Shown piece after piece: positions 41,770-51,383 of a stretch of 64,000 bases of DNA. A model generated the notes under the pieces. It was not told where the DNA came from and searched no databases. It saw nothing but the letters and a program-made list of their open reading frames with translations. Each line of letters begins with the position of its first letter. The first letter of the stretch is position 1. This DNA is from CAYWMY01 sp046352935 (GTDB lineage Bacteria; Pseudomonadota; Gammaproteobacteria; Steroidobacterales; Steroidobacteraceae). The stretch lies in the NCBI GenBank assembly GCA_046352935.1, contig JAXMGR010000009.1, positions 1 to 64,000 on the forward strand. The letters run 5' to 3'. The position numbers and the translations under genes were made by a program.

Positions 41770-42090
41770 TCAGCTCTGCCGTTCCGGAGTGTGCACGATC
41801 AGTCCGTCGTGCCGCGCGTCGAGCTGGATCTGGCAGGACAACCGGCTCGTCGCGCGCGGATCGATGGCGTTGCCGATCATCTCGATCTCGGACTCACCGG
41901 GGGGATCGAGGCGCCCGACCCAGGACTCGTCGACGTAGACGTGGCAGGTCGCGCAGGCGAGCACGCCGCCGCAGCGCGCCTCGATCGCGTCGATGCCGTT
42001 CGCGCGGGCCGCCTCCATCAGTGACTGACCCGGCACGCCCTGCACCTCCCGACGCCGGCCGTCGGCATCGATGAACACGACTCTGGGCAT
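41770..42090 (-). CDS. 2Fe-2S ferredoxin
   Basis: A 106-residue adrenodoxin-type ferredoxin. The cluster cysteines are ARCGGVLACATCH (three) and LSCQIQL (the fourth), the C-x5-C-x2-C pattern. Its ATG overlaps the reductase stop (ATGA at 42087-42090 on the minus strand), so the two form an electron-transfer pair for an oxygenase, probably a P450, which is not in this window. Confidence 0.92.
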   Translation of the reverse strand: MPRVVFIDADGRRREVQGVPGQSLMEAARANGIDAIEARCGGVLACATCHVYVDESWVGRLDPPGESEIEMIGNAIDPRATSRLSCQIQLDARHDGLIVHTPERQS

Positions 42091-43304
42091 CAGGTGGCTT
42101 CCTTGATGGAGATCGCCGGATCCGCGAGTTTTGCGGGGTCCATGCGCAGGCGCTCGGCGATGGCCTTGCGTGCGCTCATGTAGTCGCGTGCGTTGCTGAC
42201 GGCGTCCACGGCGAGGAGCTCCTGGCCTTTCAGGTAACAGCAGCTGAACGACCGGGTCGCCGGGTCGCCGCGCAGGATGACGCGGTCGTAGCCTTCCGAC
42301 AGCCCCACGATCTGCAGCTTGAGATCGAACTGGTCCGACCAGAACCACGGGATCCTGTCGTGCACGAGCCTGCGGCCGCAGATGTTGGCGGCGGCGCTGC
42401 GGGCCTGCTCGTAGGCATTGTCCACCGACTCCAGGCGGATGCGGCGTCCGTAGTGCAGGCTCGGCAGACTGCAGCAGTCGCCGATCGCGTAGATGTCCGG
42501 ATCACTGGTACGGCAGAACTCGTCGACTGCGATGCCATTGTCGCAGACGATGCCCGCCTCCTGCGCCAGTTCCTGGTTGGGCACGATGCCGATGCCGATG
42601 ACCACGAAGTCCGCCGGGAAGACTTCGCCGGTCGTGGCGACGACCTCGCGCACGCGTCCCTCGCCACGGAATTCCGCGAGCCCCGTCCGGCACAGCACGC
42701 GGACCCCGGCCTGCGCGTGGGCCGAGAGATAGAAATCGCTCATCTCCGGTGCGACGACGCGCACCAGCGGCCGGTCGGCCATTTCGAGCACCGTCACGGC
42801 GATCCCGTGCTTGACGCAGCTCGCGGCCACCTCCAGCCCTACATAACCCGCGCCGACCACGACCAGGCGGCGCCCGGCCACGAGTTCGGCTCGGATGCCG
42901 TCGACGTCAGCGATGCCGCGCAGGTAGTGGATGCCGCCGAGATCGCTGCCCGGCACGGTGACACGGCGTACGCGGCTGCCGGCGGCGAGCACGAGCGTGT
43001 CCCAGGCAAGCTGCGAGCCGTCGTCGAGCAGCAACGTCCGCTGGCCGCGGTCGATCGAGGCTGCGCGGCGACCCAGCATCAGCTCCGCGCTGTTCTGCTC
43101 GTAGAACGTCGGGGGCTTGATGAACAGGCGCTCGCGTTCGAGTTCGCCGGCCAGGTATTTCTTCGACAGCGGCGGACGCTGATAGGGCAGGTAGGGCTCG
43201 TCGCCGACGACGATCAACCGGCCCTTGAACCCCTCGCGGCGCAGGCTTTCGACGAGCTGGGCGGCGGCCTGGCCGGCGCCGACGATCACGGTGGTCTTGT
43301 CCAT
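42090..43304 (-). CDS. NAD(P)H-dependent ferredoxin reductase (FAD)
   Basis: A 404-residue FAD-dependent pyridine nucleotide-disulphide-type reductase: TTVIVGAGQAAAQLVESLR (FAD), VVGDEPYLPYQRPPLSK, LVVVGAGYVGLEVAA (NAD(P)H), and DIYAIGDCCSL. It is of the putidaredoxin-reductase/RhlB-like group that feeds 2Fe-2S ferredoxins. The frame stays open far upstream but the ATG at 43304 starts the conserved N-terminus. Confidence 0.93.
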   Translation of the reverse strand: MDKTTVIVGAGQAAAQLVESLRREGFKGRLIVVGDEPYLPYQRPPLSKKYLAGELERERLFIKPPTFYEQNSAELMLGRRAASIDRGQRTLLLDDGSQLAWDTLVLAAGSRVRRVTVPGSDLGGIHYLRGIADVDGIRAELVAGRRLVVVGAGYVGLEVAASCVKHGIAVTVLEMADRPLVRVVAPEMSDFYLSAHAQAGVRVLCRTGLAEFRGEGRVREVVATTGEVFPADFVVIGIGIVPNQELAQEAGIVCDNGIAVDEFCRTSDPDIYAIGDCCSLPSLHYGRRIRLESVDNAYEQARSAAANICGRRLVHDRIPWFWSDQFDLKLQIVGLSEGYDRVILRGDPATRSFSCCYLKGQELLAVDAVSNARDYMSARKAIAERLRMDPAKLADPAISIKEAT

Positions 43305-43481
43305 CGGGTTTCCGGAAATGGTGCAGCGGGGGATGGCGCGCTTTATATACGGCGGCGCGGGGACGCGAAAGGGACCGGGCCCGCGCCGGGCCGCGTGATC
43401 CGGCCCGCGCCGGCAGGCAGAATGCCGGCGGGCGGGCGCAGTCGGCGGCAATCTCCGGGCGTGTCGCCGGGGGTGCGTCGC

Positions 43482-44960
43482 ATGAGTGAGGAGATCGACG
43501 AGGTCGACGGGGCCACGCCCGCGCGTGGCGCTGTCCAGCACGCGGGTCTCGTCGCCGGCGGTGCGCTGCTCCTCGCCGTGCTGCTGCTGCCGGCACCCGC
43601 GGGCTGGAGCGCACCCGCCTGGCACACGGCCGGCATCACGCTGCTCATGGGCGTCTGGTGGGCGACGGAGGCCCTGCCGCTCGCGGCGACCGCGCTCGTT
43701 CCCGTGGCGCTGCTGCCGATGCTGGGGGCGGGCGGGCTCGAGGCGATCGGCGGCGCCTACGGCAATTCGACGGTGTTCCTGATCCTCGGCGGATTCCTCG
43801 TCGCGCTCGCCATGGAGCGCTGGAACCTGCACAAGCGCCTGGCGTATTCGGTCGTCGTGCGCGCAGGCGACCGGCCACGGCTGCTCGTCCTCGGGATGAT
43901 GGTCGCGACGGCCTTCGTCAGCATGTGGGCGTCGAACACCTCGACCACGCTGATGATGATCCCCGTGGCGCTGTCCATCGCGGCGGTCAGCGCGCCCGAT
44001 CCCGCGACGGCCACGCGCGGGCAGCGCAACTTCGCGGCGGCGATCGTGCTCGGTGTGGCCTGGGGCGCGACCATCGGCGGGCTCGGCACGCTGGTGGGCA
44101 CGCCGACGAATGCGCTGGTCGCCGGTTTCATGCGCGAGAACTATGGCTACACGATCGGCTTCACGGAGTGGCTGGCCTTCGGCCTGCCGACCGTGTTCCT
44201 GCTGCTGCCGCTCGCGTGGCTGGTGCTGGTGCGCTTCGCGCTGCCGTTCGAGCTCGGCGACCAGCGGGCCGCGGGCGCCGCGGTCGAGCGCTCGCTCGCG
44301 GAACTGGGGCCGATGTCGAGGGCCGAGCGGCGTGTCGCCGCGCTGTTCGTTGTCACCGCCGTGGTCTGGATCGCGCGGCCGCTGCTCACGACGCTGCCGG
44401 GGCTCTCGCGCCTGAACGATGCCGGCATTGCGCTCACGGCCGGCCTCGCCCTGTTCGTCATTCCCTCGGGTGCGCGCGGCGAGGCGCTGCTGTCGGCGCC
44501 GGCGCTGCGCCGCGTGCCCTGGCCCGTGCTGCTGCTCTTCGGCGGTGGGCTCGCGCTCGCCGCGGCGATCCAGGATTCGGGCCTCTCGGCCCTCATCGCC
44601 GGGTCGCTGACGGGCCTCGCGGGCCTGCCGCTCGTCGGGTTGACGCTCGCGATCGTCGTGCTGCTGGTGTTCTGGACGGAGATCAATTCGAACGTGGCGG
44701 CGGCCGCGACCTTCGCGCCGATACTCGCCGCGCTCGCCGCGGCGACGCACCACCCGCCGCTGCTGCTGGTGGCGCCGGCCGCGATGGCCGCGTCCTGCGG
44801 CTTCATGCTGCCCGTCGGTACGCCGCCGAACGCGATCGTGTACGGCACGGGGCGCGTTACCATGCGCGACATGATGCGGGCCGGGTTCGCCGCGGACCTG
44901 CTCGCGGTGGGCGTCATCACGCTCGTGGCAACGCTCGTGCTCCCGTATCTGGCGCGGTGA
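43482..44960 (+). CDS. DASS/SLC13-type anion symporter
   Basis: A 492-residue membrane protein with about 11-12 helices. The two SNT-type motifs of the DASS family are SMWASNTSTTLMMIP near residue 150 and TEINSNVAAAATFAPIL near residue 405; GTLVGTPTNALV is also typical. It moves di- or tricarboxylates or sulfate with Na+. ATG 43482 chosen over the long open frame upstream. Confidence 0.9.
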   Translation: MSEEIDEVDGATPARGAVQHAGLVAGGALLLAVLLLPAPAGWSAPAWHTAGITLLMGVWWATEALPLAATALVPVALLPMLGAGGLEAIGGAYGNSTVFLILGGFLVALAMERWNLHKRLAYSVVVRAGDRPRLLVLGMMVATAFVSMWASNTSTTLMMIPVALSIAAVSAPDPATATRGQRNFAAAIVLGVAWGATIGGLGTLVGTPTNALVAGFMRENYGYTIGFTEWLAFGLPTVFLLLPLAWLVLVRFALPFELGDQRAAGAAVERSLAELGPMSRAERRVAALFVVTAVVWIARPLLTTLPGLSRLNDAGIALTAGLALFVIPSGARGEALLSAPALRRVPWPVLLLFGGGLALAAAIQDSGLSALIAGSLTGLAGLPLVGLTLAIVVLLVFWTEINSNVAAAATFAPILAALAAATHHPPLLLVAPAAMAASCGFMLPVGTPPNAIVYGTGRVTMRDMMRAGFAADLLAVGVITLVATLVLPYLAR

Positions 44961-45004
44961 TCGAGGTCGACGCGTCGCGGGCGAGAGCGGCACAAGGAGG
45001 CAGG

Positions 45005-45979
45005 ATGGTTGCAGCGATCCGTGTCCGGACCCACGGCGGTCCCGAACAGCTGGTGCTGGAGGACACCGCGGTGCCGCCACCCGGCGCGGGCGAGGTCCGC
45101 ATCCGGCAGACCGTGGCCGGCGTCAACTTCATCGACGTGTACTACCGCACCGGGCTCTACCCGGCGGACCTGCCGTTCGTGCCGGGCCACGAGGCCGCCG
45201 GCGTCGTCGTCGCGACCGGGCGCGGCGTGCGCGGTTTCCGGGAGGGCGACCGGGTCGCCTACCTGACGCCGACGCCCGGGGCCTATGCCGCCGAACGCAA
45301 TGTCCAGGCTCGATGGCTCGTGCCGCTCCCCCCGGCGATCGGCGACGCCGCGGCCGCCGCGACTATCCTGAAAGGCCTGACCGCCTGGGTGCTGCTGCAC
45401 AGGACGTACCGCGTGCGGCGCGGCGAGACCCTCGTCGTGCACGCCGCGGCGGGTGGGCTCGGAACGATCATGACCCAGTGGGGCCGGTCGCTCGGTGCGA
45501 AGGTCATCGCGGTCGTCGGCAGCGATGCGAAAGCCGGGGTCGCCCGCGAACACGGCGCATGGGAGACGGTCGTGCTGCCGCGGGACGATCTCGCCGCGCG
45601 CGTGCGCGAGCTGACCGGCGGCGCCGGCGTTCCGGTCGTCTACGATTCGGTCGGCAGGGACACGTTCTTCGCTTCGCTGGACTGCCTGCGGCCGATGGGC
45701 CTCATGGTGAGCTGCGGCAACGCCTCGGGTCCCGTCGCGCCGTTTTCGCCGCAGGAGCTCGCGCGCCGCGGTTCCCTCTATCTCACGCGGCCGGGCGTAT
45801 TCCACTACATCGCGCGGCGTGGCGAACTCGTGCGGGGTGCGCGGGCCCTGTTCGCGGCCATCGAGAGAGGCGTGGTGCGCGTGCGGATCGGTCATACGTA
45901 CGCGCTCGCCGAGGCGGCCCGCGCGCACGCCGACCTGGAGGCGCGCCGCACGACGGGTTCTTCGGTGCTGGTGATCTGA
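45005..45979 (+). CDS. qor: Quinone oxidoreductase (zeta-crystallin type)
   Basis: A 324-residue MDR-family reductase: GVNFIDVYYRTGLYPADLPFVPGHEAAG near residue 45, GLTAWVLLHRTYRVRRGETLVVHAAAGGLG and VYDSVGRDTF. No catalytic zinc Cys is seen, as in QorA. Strong AAGGAGG site before ATG 45005. It probably reduces quinones or enones with NADPH in the cytosol. 44 bp after the transporter. Confidence 0.9.
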   Translation: MVAAIRVRTHGGPEQLVLEDTAVPPPGAGEVRIRQTVAGVNFIDVYYRTGLYPADLPFVPGHEAAGVVVATGRGVRGFREGDRVAYLTPTPGAYAAERNVQARWLVPLPPAIGDAAAAATILKGLTAWVLLHRTYRVRRGETLVVHAAAGGLGTIMTQWGRSLGAKVIAVVGSDAKAGVAREHGAWETVVLPRDDLAARVRELTGGAGVPVVYDSVGRDTFFASLDCLRPMGLMVSCGNASGPVAPFSPQELARRGSLYLTRPGVFHYIARRGELVRGARALFAAIERGVVRVRIGHTYALAEAARAHADLEARRTTGSSVLVI

Positions 45980-45990
45980 GCAGGCGATCC

Positions 45991-47328
45991 ATGATGAAGA
46001 CGATGATGACGCGGCGTGCCGTTCTGGGTGGTCTCGCAACCTCGCTCGCACTGTCGCGTGCGAAGGCGGAGACGGCGGCAGGCGTCGAAGTCGCGATCGT
46101 GGGTGCCGGTGTGGCGGGACTCGCGGCGGCTCGCGCGCTCACGGCCGCGGGCATGCGTGTGCAGGTGCTCGAGGCGCGCAGCCGTGTCGGCGGGCGCGTG
46201 CTGACCGACCGTGACACGCTGGGCGTGCAATGGGAACGCGGTGCGACGCGCCTGCCGCGTGCCGCCGCGAGCGAACTCGGTGTTATCGCCAATGGCATGA
46301 AGGAGCCGCTGCGCGTCGATGATCCCGCGCTGCGCGTCCACGACGCGGGCCGTCCGCTGGGACCCGCGGAGGTTGCCGCCCTGCTGTCCCTGCGTTCCCG
46401 GATGGACCGTGAACTCGTCGCGGCCGCGGCGCGTGGCGCCGACGTCGCCGCGCTCGCCGCCCTGTCGCTCGAACTGCGCCGCGACCGGGATTTCCCGGCT
46501 GTCGCGGCGGATTTCCGTCTGCAGCGGGGCTGCGGCCTCGAGCAGGTTTCCGTGCTGGATGCCGCGACGACGGCCTCGGCCCGCCCCGGTTTCGGCGTGC
46601 CGCGCGGGCTCGGCGAACTCGTCGAGTCGCTCGCGCACAAGCTGCCGCTGCGCCTCGCCACGCCCGTGCGGCGCATCCGCTGCGGTGGACCGCGCGTGCG
46701 CATCGACACCGGCAGCGGCACGATCGACGCGGCGCTCGTCATCGTCGCCGTGCCGCCGGCCATCATCGCGGGAGGCGGTCTCGTGTTCGATCCGGCACTT
46801 CCGGATCCCGTGCTGCAGGCCGTGCACGACCTGCCCGGCGGGCTCGTCGACAAGGTCGGCCTGCGCTTCCGGAAGTCGCCGCTCGCGGAAGCCACCGGCT
46901 ACGTGCTGCCCCGCGGCGACGATGTGGCCGCGGCACTGCGGATGCTCGTGCCGCCCGGTGCGGGCAATTTCTGCGTGGCCGAGATCGGGGGCGCCGCGGC
47001 GGTGGAGATCGAGGCAGAGGGTGAGCCGGCGCAGATCGACTACGCGCTGTCGGCCATCAAGAACTTGTTCGGCAACGGCGTGGCGAAGGACTTCGATCGC
47101 GGTTCGGCCACGCGCTGGCTCGCGGATCCGTGGTCGCGCGGATCGCATTCCTGCGCACTTCCGGGGCGGTTCGGCGCGCGCGATGTACTCGCGCGTCCGG
47201 TGCAGGCGCAGGTCCTGTTCGCCGGTGAACATGTCACGCCCGCGTGGGCCGGAACGCTGCACGGTGCCTGGCTGTCCGGCACCCGCGCCGCGGGGCAGGC
47301 GCTGCGGCTCCTCGGCCGCGCGGGCTGA
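45991..47328 (+). CDS. Exported flavin amine-oxidase-like protein
   Basis: A 445-residue protein with a short Tat-like leader (MTRRAVLGGLATSLALSRAKA), then a Rossmann FAD site VAIVGAGVAGLAAARALTAAGM, and RSRVGGRVLTD, the flavin amine-oxidase signature. The C-terminal FAGEHVTPAWAGTLHGAWLSG closes the FAD site. The substrate is unknown: monoamine oxidase, or carotenoid/phytoene desaturase-like. 11 bp after the qor-like gene, so co-transcribed. Confidence 0.85.
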   Translation: MMKTMMTRRAVLGGLATSLALSRAKAETAAGVEVAIVGAGVAGLAAARALTAAGMRVQVLEARSRVGGRVLTDRDTLGVQWERGATRLPRAAASELGVIANGMKEPLRVDDPALRVHDAGRPLGPAEVAALLSLRSRMDRELVAAAARGADVAALAALSLELRRDRDFPAVAADFRLQRGCGLEQVSVLDAATTASARPGFGVPRGLGELVESLAHKLPLRLATPVRRIRCGGPRVRIDTGSGTIDAALVIVAVPPAIIAGGGLVFDPALPDPVLQAVHDLPGGLVDKVGLRFRKSPLAEATGYVLPRGDDVAAALRMLVPPGAGNFCVAEIGGAAAVEIEAEGEPAQIDYALSAIKNLFGNGVAKDFDRGSATRWLADPWSRGSHSCALPGRFGARDVLARPVQAQVLFAGEHVTPAWAGTLHGAWLSGTRAAGQALRLLGRAG

Positions 47329-47343
47329 GGCCGCGCGGCGTCC

Positions 47344-47847
47344 TCAGGCTGTCTGGAGGCGCAGCGTGGCGGGGCCGCTCGTGATGCCGAGCGCGCCGCT
47401 GCGCACGACCTCGATGATCTCGCCGCGCTGTCCCGCCGCGGCGATGAAGCGGTTGATGAGCGCCTCGCTGCTCGTGAGCTCGACGACGATCGTCTCCGCG
47501 GAATTCTCCAGCACGCGTCCGCCCGCCTCGTCGACGAGCACGGTCAGTGCCGGCACCTGGTCGACCGGCGCCCGCAGCTTCATCAGCAGCAGTTCGCGCT
47601 CGAAGTGCTGGCCGCGCGTCATGTCATTGACGCGCACCACGTCCACGAGCTTGTTCACCTGCGACACGATCTGGGTGATGACGGCGTCGTCGCCCGTCGT
47701 CACGAGCGTCAGCCGCGACACACTCGGGTCCTCGGTCGGGGCCACGGACAGCGATTCGATGTTGTAACCGCGGGAGGAGAACAGCCCGGTCACCCGCGTG
47801 AGCGCGCCGGCCTCGTTCTCGAGCAGAATGGCGATGATGTGCCGCAT
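47344..47847 (-). CDS. ilvH: Acetolactate synthase small regulatory subunit
   Basis: A 167-residue protein with two ACT-type parts: MRHIIAILLENEAGALTRVTGLFSSRGYNIESL, and LLLMKLRAPVDQVPALTVLVDEAGGR. It binds valine and regulates the large subunit. It is on the minus strand, divergent from the large-subunit gene at 48044, with 196 bp between; in most bacteria the two are one operon. ATG at 47847; a longer frame upstream is not conserved. Confidence 0.95.
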   Translation of the reverse strand: MRHIIAILLENEAGALTRVTGLFSSRGYNIESLSVAPTEDPSVSRLTLVTTGDDAVITQIVSQVNKLVDVVRVNDMTRGQHFERELLLMKLRAPVDQVPALTVLVDEAGGRVLENSAETIVVELTSSEALINRFIAAAGQRGEIIEVVRSGALGITSGPATLRLQTA

Positions 47848-48043
47848 AACAGTCCAGCGCACCCGTCCGGGGCATGGCTCATGGCCAGGCCGGGGCGGGC
47901 GCCAAGCCTCCGGGGAGCGATCCCGGGGCAATGGGCCACGGGGTCTTGCGGCGCAAAATAGCAGACTGGCCGCGCGGAGAATAGACTCGGCACCACGTGG
48001 CTGTTAGGCTCTCTTGCACTGCATCAAAAACGGAATCACGGTC

Positions 48044-49900
48044 GTGAACGCTGTCCAGCAACCCGCCGCCGCTTCCCAGGCTCCCCGTCATCCACGGGCC
48101 GACAAGGTGATGACCGGAGCGGAGACCATCGTCCAGGTCCTGGCGGACGAGGGAGTGGACACGATCTTCGGGTATTCCGGCGGCGCCATCCTGCCGACCT
48201 ACGACGCCGTGTTCACGTTCAACCAGGACGAGCAGCAGGCCGGCCGCCATGGCCTTCCGCTGATCGTCGCGGCCAACGAGCAGGGCGCCGCGTTCATGGC
48301 CGCCGGCTACGCCCGCGCGAGCGGCAAGGTGGGCGTCTGCATGGTGACCTCCGGTCCCGGCGCGACCAACACCCTGACCCCGGTGCGCGACTGCATGGCC
48401 GACTCGGTGCCGATCGTCGTGATCTGCGGTCAGGTGCCGACCAGCGCCATCGGCACGGACGCGTTCCAGGAAGCGCCGGTGCCGTCGATCATGGGCGCCG
48501 TCGCCAAACACGTGTTCCTCGTCACCGACCCGGCCAAGCTCGAGGCGACCGTGCGTACGGCCTTCGAGATCGCGCGCACCGGCAGGCCGGGGCCCGTCGT
48601 GATCGACGTGCCGAAGAACGTGCAGAACTGGTCGGGGCCGTTCGACGGCGCCGCGCGGCTCGCCGTTCCGGGCTACCGTCAGCGACTCGCGCGGGTCGAC
48701 GAGGCTTCGCTCGCGCCCGAGAAGTGCGATGAACTGCTCGCGGCGCTCGCGCAGTCGCAGCGTCCTCTGCTCTACGTCGGCGGCGGCGTGATCGCGGGCG
48801 AAGCCGCGGCCTCGCTGCGCGAGTTCGCCTCCGGGCTCGGCATTCCCGCGGTGACCACGCTGATGGGCATCGGCGCCGTCGACACGACCGATCCGCTGGC
48901 GATGCGCATGCTCGGCATGCACGGTGCCGCATTCGCGAACTATGCCGTGCAGGACTGCGACCTGCTGATCGCGGTGGGCGCGCGTTTCGACGACCGCGTC
49001 GCAGGCGTGCCCGCGAAGTTCGCGCCCCGTGCCCGCTACATCGCGCACTTCGACGTCGACGCTTCGGAGATCAACAAGGTCAAGGCCGTCGACTGGCATT
49101 ACGTCGGTCGCGTCCGCGAGGCGCTCGGGGTGCTGCTGGCCCAGGCGCAGCGCCGCGGATTCAGCGCCGACTGGTCGCGCTGGCGCGAGCACTGCGATGC
49201 GCTCAGGCGCAGCCACCCGATGGACTACGACCGCGACAGCCAGCTGATCCAGCCGTACTACGTGATCGAGGAGATCAACCGGCACACGCGCGGCGAGGCG
49301 ATCATCACGACCGGCGTAGGCCAGCACCAGATGTGGGCCGCGCAGTACTTCGACTTCCGCTCGCCGCGCCTGTGGCTGACCTCGGGCAGCATGGGCACCA
49401 TGGGTTTCGGCCTGCCCGCCGCGATCGGTGCGCAGTTCGCGCATCCGGAGCGCCTCGTCATCGACATCGACGGCGACGGCAGCATCCGCATGAACCTGGG
49501 CGAGCTCGAGACCGTGACGACCTACGACCTGCCGGTCAAGGTGGTCGTGCTCAACAACTTCGGCGACGGCATGGTCAAGCAGTGGCAGAAGCTGTTCTTC
49601 AAGGGGCGGCTCGCGGCCAGCGACAAGAGCCTGCACAAGAAGGACTTCATCAGGGCTGCGCAGGCCGACGGTTTCCCGTACGCCGTGCGGCTCGAGCGCA
49701 AGGCCGACGTGCCGCGCGTGATCGCCGAGTTCGTCGCCTTCAAGGGTCCCGCGTTCCTCGAGGTGCTGATCGATCCCGACGCCGGCGTGTATCCGATGGT
49801 CGGACCGGGACAGCCCTACGACGAGATGATCACGGGTGACTTCATCCGTTCGCGCGCGCGCGTCGAGATCAAGGCTCCCGGCGCCAACGAGATGTTCTGA
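48044..49900 (+). CDS. ilvB: Acetolactate synthase large subunit
   Basis: A 618-residue TPP enzyme from GTG 48044; TTG 48014 or ATG 48110 are alternatives and no strong ribosome site is seen. AANEQGAAFMAAGYARASG holds the catalytic Glu; the TPP site is IDGDGSIRMNLGELET near residue 485. MVKQWQKLFFKGRL is a typical AHAS segment. It condenses pyruvate to acetolactate for valine and leucine, and acts with the small subunit encoded in the opposite direction. Confidence 0.95.
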   Translation: MNAVQQPAAASQAPRHPRADKVMTGAETIVQVLADEGVDTIFGYSGGAILPTYDAVFTFNQDEQQAGRHGLPLIVAANEQGAAFMAAGYARASGKVGVCMVTSGPGATNTLTPVRDCMADSVPIVVICGQVPTSAIGTDAFQEAPVPSIMGAVAKHVFLVTDPAKLEATVRTAFEIARTGRPGPVVIDVPKNVQNWSGPFDGAARLAVPGYRQRLARVDEASLAPEKCDELLAALAQSQRPLLYVGGGVIAGEAAASLREFASGLGIPAVTTLMGIGAVDTTDPLAMRMLGMHGAAFANYAVQDCDLLIAVGARFDDRVAGVPAKFAPRARYIAHFDVDASEINKVKAVDWHYVGRVREALGVLLAQAQRRGFSADWSRWREHCDALRRSHPMDYDRDSQLIQPYYVIEEINRHTRGEAIITTGVGQHQMWAAQYFDFRSPRLWLTSGSMGTMGFGLPAAIGAQFAHPERLVIDIDGDGSIRMNLGELETVTTYDLPVKVVVLNNFGDGMVKQWQKLFFKGRLAASDKSLHKKDFIRAAQADGFPYAVRLERKADVPRVIAEFVAFKGPAFLEVLIDPDAGVYPMVGPGQPYDEMITGDFIRSRARVEIKAPGANEMF

Positions 49901-49919
49901 ACCGCGCGACGCATCGCCG

Positions 49920-50339
49920 ATGAGATACCTGCACACGATGGTACGGGTCAGCGACCTCGCGCAGTCGCTCGATTTCTACTGCGACAAACTCGGCCTCCGG
50001 GAGGTCGGACGCACCGAGAGTCAGCAGGGCCGCTTCACGCTTGTGTTCCTCGCCGCCCCGGGCGACGAATCGGCACAGCTCGAACTGACCTGGAACTGGG
50101 ATCCCGAGGAGTACGGCATCGGACGTGCTTTCGGGCACCTCGCCTACGAGGTGGACGACATCTACGCGACCTGCGAGCGGCTGCGCGCGCGGGGCGTGAC
50201 GATCAACCGCCCGCCGCGTGACGGTCGCATGGCGTTCATCCGCTCGCCGGACAACATCTCCATCGAGCTGCTGCAGCGGGGGACGCCGCTGCCCGCCGCG
50301 GAGCCCTGGAAGTCCATGCCCAACACGGGCGTCTGGTAA
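49920..50339 (+). CDS. gloA: Lactoylglutathione lyase-like VOC protein
   Basis: A 139-residue single VOC domain: MRYLHTMVRVSDLAQSLDFY with the first His ligand, LVFLAAPGDESAQLELTWNWD, GRAFGHLAYEVDD and SPDNISIELLQRG with the last Glu. This matches GloA, which detoxifies methylglyoxal with glutathione. ATG 49920 lies 19 bp after the ilvB stop, so co-transcribed. Confidence 0.88.
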   Translation: MRYLHTMVRVSDLAQSLDFYCDKLGLREVGRTESQQGRFTLVFLAAPGDESAQLELTWNWDPEEYGIGRAFGHLAYEVDDIYATCERLRARGVTINRPPRDGRMAFIRSPDNISIELLQRGTPLPAAEPWKSMPNTGVW

Positions 50340-50413
50340 CCGCGTCCCGCTTCGGCGGGATGCCTTTCGATTCGCTCCGGAGCCCTTCTCCGCTTGCGCG
50401 ACGCCGCGGCGCC

Positions 50414-50995
50414 TCAGCGTTCGCGGCGGGCCAGCACGCGCCAGGCTTCGAGCTTCGCTGCGAAGCCCATGGTCGCGTGCGCCGGACTCGTGGACGGGAG
50501 CCGGACGGTGCCGGTCACCCGGCCGCGGGCGCCGAGCGCGGGCAGCACGTGGCGGCGGTAGAGCGTTTCGGCCGTCGATCCGTTGAAGTACACCACGCGG
50601 ATGAACCCGTGCCGGGCGAGGAATCCGCCGAGGTCGTTGACGACCATGCTGCTGCGCTCGATGCCGGTGTCCAGGCTGCCGCGCCTGTCGCAGGCCGCCA
50701 GCACGTCCCAGAGCGCAATGCCATGGTCGAGCAGGGCCGCCACGCGTGCCGCATAGGGTTCCGTCGGGGCGGTCCCGAACAGGGCGCCCATGATGCGCCA
50801 GAAGGCATTCTGCGGATGCGCGTAGTACTCGCCGGCCGCCAGTGAGGCGGCTCCCGGCATGCTGCCGAGGACAAGCGCATGTGCGTCCGGACGCGACTCG
50901 GCCGGGAAGCCTCGCAGCCGTGCGCGCTGGCGCGCACGCGCACTGCCGCGACGATCAGCCGGCGATGTAGCGCTTGAGGTCTTCGATCTCGGCAC
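50414..50995 (-). CDS. DNA-deoxyinosine/uracil glycosylase family protein
   Basis: A MUG/HDG-family DNA glycosylase: HALVLGSMPGAASLAAGEYYAHPQNAFW, YFNGSTAETLYRR and LPSTSPAHATM, the pattern of hypoxanthine-DNA glycosylases. It removes deaminated bases. No good start is visible: from GTG 50995 it is 193 residues with a Ser/Arg-rich N-terminus overlapping the end of the CBS gene; GTG 51028 is also possible. Confidence 0.82.
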   Translation of the reverse strand: MPRSKTSSATSPADRRGSARARQRARLRGFPAESRPDAHALVLGSMPGAASLAAGEYYAHPQNAFWRIMGALFGTAPTEPYAARVAALLDHGIALWDVLAACDRRGSLDTGIERSSMVVNDLGGFLARHGFIRVVYFNGSTAETLYRRHVLPALGARGRVTGTVRLPSTSPAHATMGFAAKLEAWRVLARRER

Positions 50996-51383
50996 GCTGT
51001 TCGTCGATGATGCTCTTGACGCAGTCACCGATGGAGACCATGCCGATGAGGCTGCCCTGGTCCACCACCGGCAGGTGGCGGATCCGCCGCGCGGTCATGA
51101 CCTCCATGCAGTGCTGCACGGTGTCCGAACTCGTCACGGTCACGACCGGCGAACTCATGATCGTCGACACCGGCGTCTCGGCGGACGAACGGCCGAGCAG
51201 CACGACCTTCCGCGCGTAATCACGCTCCGACATGATTCCCGCCAGAGCCCCGTTGCGCAGCACGGGCAATGCGCCCACGCGCTTGTCGGCCATCAGGCGG
51301 ATGGCCTCGAGCACTGGATCGTCGACGTCCACGCTGTAGATCGCGCGTGTCTTGCCCGACAGCAGTTGTTTTACGGTACGCAT
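50955..51383 (-). CDS. CBS-domain pair protein
   Basis: A 142-residue protein of two CBS domains: DVDDPVLEAIRLMADKRVGALPVL, GIMSERDYARKVV, then TVTSSDTVQHCMEVMTARRIRHLPVVD and GMVSIGDCVKSIIDEQ. Such stand-alone pairs bind adenylate nucleotides or NAD and regulate partners, or act in redox stress. A -10-like TAGAAT lies upstream (around 51418 on the minus strand). Confidence 0.9.
   Translation of the reverse strand: MRTVKQLLSGKTRAIYSVDVDDPVLEAIRLMADKRVGALPVLRNGALAGIMSERDYARKVVLLGRSSAETPVSTIMSSPVVTVTSSDTVQHCMEVMTARRIRHLPVVDQGSLIGMVSIGDCVKSIIDEQRAEIEDLKRYIAG

Noticed and set aside
42360..44960. Very long open frame fused to the DASS transporter
   Set aside because: High-GC shadow over the ferredoxin reductase gene; the transporter begins at the conserved ATG 43482.
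42090..45080. 996-codon minus-strand frame
   Set aside because: Only the part below 43304 is a gene (ferredoxin reductase); the rest is antisense to the transporter and has Arg/Pro shadow composition.
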